A stretch of 64,000 bases of DNA from Virgibacillus proomii (GTDB lineage: Bacteria > Bacillota > Bacilli > Bacillales > Amphibacillaceae). The DNA is taken from the NCBI RefSeq assembly GCF_900162615.1, contig NZ_FUFN01000010.1:502149-566148 (forward strand). The letters run 5' to 3'. The translations under genes and the position numbers were made by a program. The notes below the pieces were generated by a model. The model did no database searches. It saw only the letters and a program-made list of their open reading frames with translations, and was not told where the DNA came from. Position 1 is the stretch's first letter, and each line of letters begins with the position of its first letter. This document shows, piece by piece, positions 62,801 through 64,000 of this stretch.

Positions 62801-62820
62801 AAAGGGGGGGGGAGATTAGA

Positions 62821-64000
62821 ATTAACAAAAAAAATAATTCATACTCGATTTTGTATGTTTGGCAAATTATAAATATGTCTAAAAGATCATTATTAATTCC
62901 TTTTATTATTACAGCGATAAGTAGTGTATTAAGTTTAATTATACCTTTGTTTGTAATGATAATCATGGATAACTTAGAAAAATATATTGATTATAGATTG
63001 ATTACTATTGGGATTGTACTATTAACTGTTAGCACTATACTTTCTGCTGTTTCCACTTTTTTATTATCGCGGGTAGCTGAAAAAATAATTTTAAAACTAC
63101 GGGAAAAAATATGGGACAAAATTCTTAAATTACCATTAAAATTTCATCAAAAAAATCGTTCTGGTGAATTAGTAAGCAGATTAACAAATGATACGATAGC
63201 AATAGTGGATGTTATGACTCATAGCTTAGTTGACTTATTTGAATCAATAATAACTCTTATTGTTTCTCTAATTATTTTATTTTATTTAGATAGCTATTTA
63301 ACTTTAATCCTTGTTGTGCTTGTTCCGTTTTCAATATTTATCATTTATCCTTTAGGAGAAAAAATTTTTAGCATTTCATACAAGGAGCAGGAAAGGATAG
63401 CAGACTTAACATCATTTTCTTCTGGAATCTTAAAAGATATAAAAATGGTGAAGGCTTTTAACGCGGAGGATATTGAAAAGAATAAAGGTGAAAATAAATT
63501 CCAACATTTGTATAAACTAGGGATAAAGTCATCTATATTAAATTCAGTTATAACACCATTATTGGGTTTATTCTCCTTTACTGTATTGATTGTAATCGTG
63601 GGACTTGGAGCATGGAGAGTTAGCAATGGAACAATTTCTATGGGAGAATTAGTAGCTTTTATTATTTACTTGGTTCAAGTGGTAACCCCTTTTTTTGCGA
63701 TGAATTTATTTATAACAGATTATCAGGAAGCTAAAGGTTCAATGAAGAGAATTTTAGAAGTTTTAAGAGAAAAAGATGAAATAGACAATCAAATAAATAA
63801 ACACTCTTTATTACCTATTCATAGTGAACCTTCAAGATTAGATTTTAAAAATGTTTCTTTTGCTTATGATGAAAACCAAAAGATTTTACATAATATATCA
63901 TTTTCACTAGAAACAGGGGAAATAGTGGCATTAGTAGGACCTAGTGGATCAGGAAAGTCAACGATTTTTAGTCTGATCGAGCGATTCTATCCTCCTTCAC
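62821..64000 (+). CDS. ABC exporter, fused membrane and ATPase domains (3' end outside window)
   Basis: Open to the window edge. The membrane part (about 1-310) has six hydrophobic segments and the type I exporter features LPLKFHQKNRSGELVSRLTN and DIKMVKAFNAEDIEKN. The nucleotide-binding part starts at about residue 340 (LDFKNVSFAYDENQKILHNI), with Walker A GPSGSGKST. It resembles BmrA/LmrA-type multidrug or peptide exporters. The start is unclear: a strong ribosome site (GGGGGAGA in a run of nine G) points to ATT at 62821 (giving INKKNNSYSILYVWQ), while TTG at 62851 and ATG at 62875 have no ribosome site. Confidence 0.85.
   Translation, partial: MNKKNNSYSILYVWQIINMSKRSLLIPFIITAISSVLSLIIPLFVMIIMDNLEKYIDYRLITIGIVLLTVSTILSAVSTFLLSRVAEKIILKLREKIWDKILKLPLKFHQKNRSGELVSRLTNDTIAIVDVMTHSLVDLFESIITLIVSLIILFYLDSYLTLILVVLVPFSIFIIYPLGEKIFSISYKEQERIADLTSFSSGILKDIKMVKAFNAEDIEKNKGENKFQHLYKLGIKSSILNSVITPLLGLFSFTVLIVIVGLGAWRVSNGTISMGELVAFIIYLVQVVTPFFAMNLFITDYQEAKGSMKRILEVLREKDEIDNQINKHSLLPIHSEPSRLDFKNVSFAYDENQKILHNISFSLETGEIVALVGPSGSGKSTIFSLIERFYPPS

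Overview
The window looks like chromosome of a low-GC, endospore-forming, probably halotolerant member of the Bacillaceae; Virgibacillus or Oceanobacillus relatives are my best guess. The reasons are the Bacillus-type nadBCA / cysteine desulfurase / niaR locus, YueI and YfhD family proteins, T-box leaders, strong AGGAGG-type ribosome sites with frequent TTG/GTG starts, and genes with sigma-K-like promoters. No rRNA genes, prophage, intact insertion sequence or CRISPR array is visible. No database search could be run, so family names rest on motifs and memory.

Layout. 0.3-3.4 kb: a VanY-type carboxypeptidase and a large exported nuclease (lamin-tail, OB and SNase domains). 3.7-9.3 kb: NAD biosynthesis, nadB-nadC-nadA on the minus strand, divergent from a cysteine desulfurase and the repressor NiaR. 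9.5 kb: tRNA-Ala(GGC). 10.1-16 kb: a POT peptide transporter, the YhdT-PanF pantothenate transporter and acetoacetate-CoA ligase. 16.2-17.4 kb: adenosine deaminase behind an adenine-type purine riboswitch. 17.5-21.4 kb: a transposase relic, YueI, YfhD and a TctA-like two-gene transporter. 22.3-24.9 kb: an HTH-TPR (RRNPP-like) regulator with a tiny ORF directly upstream, then decayed genes including a bacteriocin-export-type ABC ATPase relic abutting exoA. 25.7-29.5 kb: a GntR(YtrA)-ABC-permease operon with two operators flanking a short terminated leader, and a thioredoxin-like gene. 30-33.4 kb: three tandem copies of a two-gene module of unrecognised small proteins, each module behind a near-identical sigma-K-like promoter. 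33.9-41.4 kb: trpEGDCFBA behind tandem tryptophan T-boxes. 41.8-44.3 kb: a soluble chemoreceptor, a decayed gene and a third, orphan, decaying copy of the Trp T-box. 44.6-49.5 kb: a probable spore-surface cluster (cysteine-rich proteins, a coiled-coil protein, a JAMM peptidase). 49.7-50.6 kb: a decayed surface-carbohydrate gene. 51.1-57 kb: ddl, an unusual tandem repeat block, nitroreductase, a PTS IIC-like permease, a fructosamine kinase-like protein and a DUF2269-type membrane protein. 57.3-60.9 kb: the fructose operon fruR-fruK-fruA. 61.3-64 kb: an HD-domain hydrolase and the start of an ABC exporter cut by the window edge.

Most of the larger intergenic gaps hold members of one dispersed, composite, hairpin-forming repeat family. 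Its members share flanks while the hairpin stems vary in sequence but stay complementary. One copy has cut off a paralogue at the end of the small-protein array, and another locus has amplified as an ABAB tandem. This family and the sigma-K-linked array of paralogues are the two observations I consider most likely to be undescribed.
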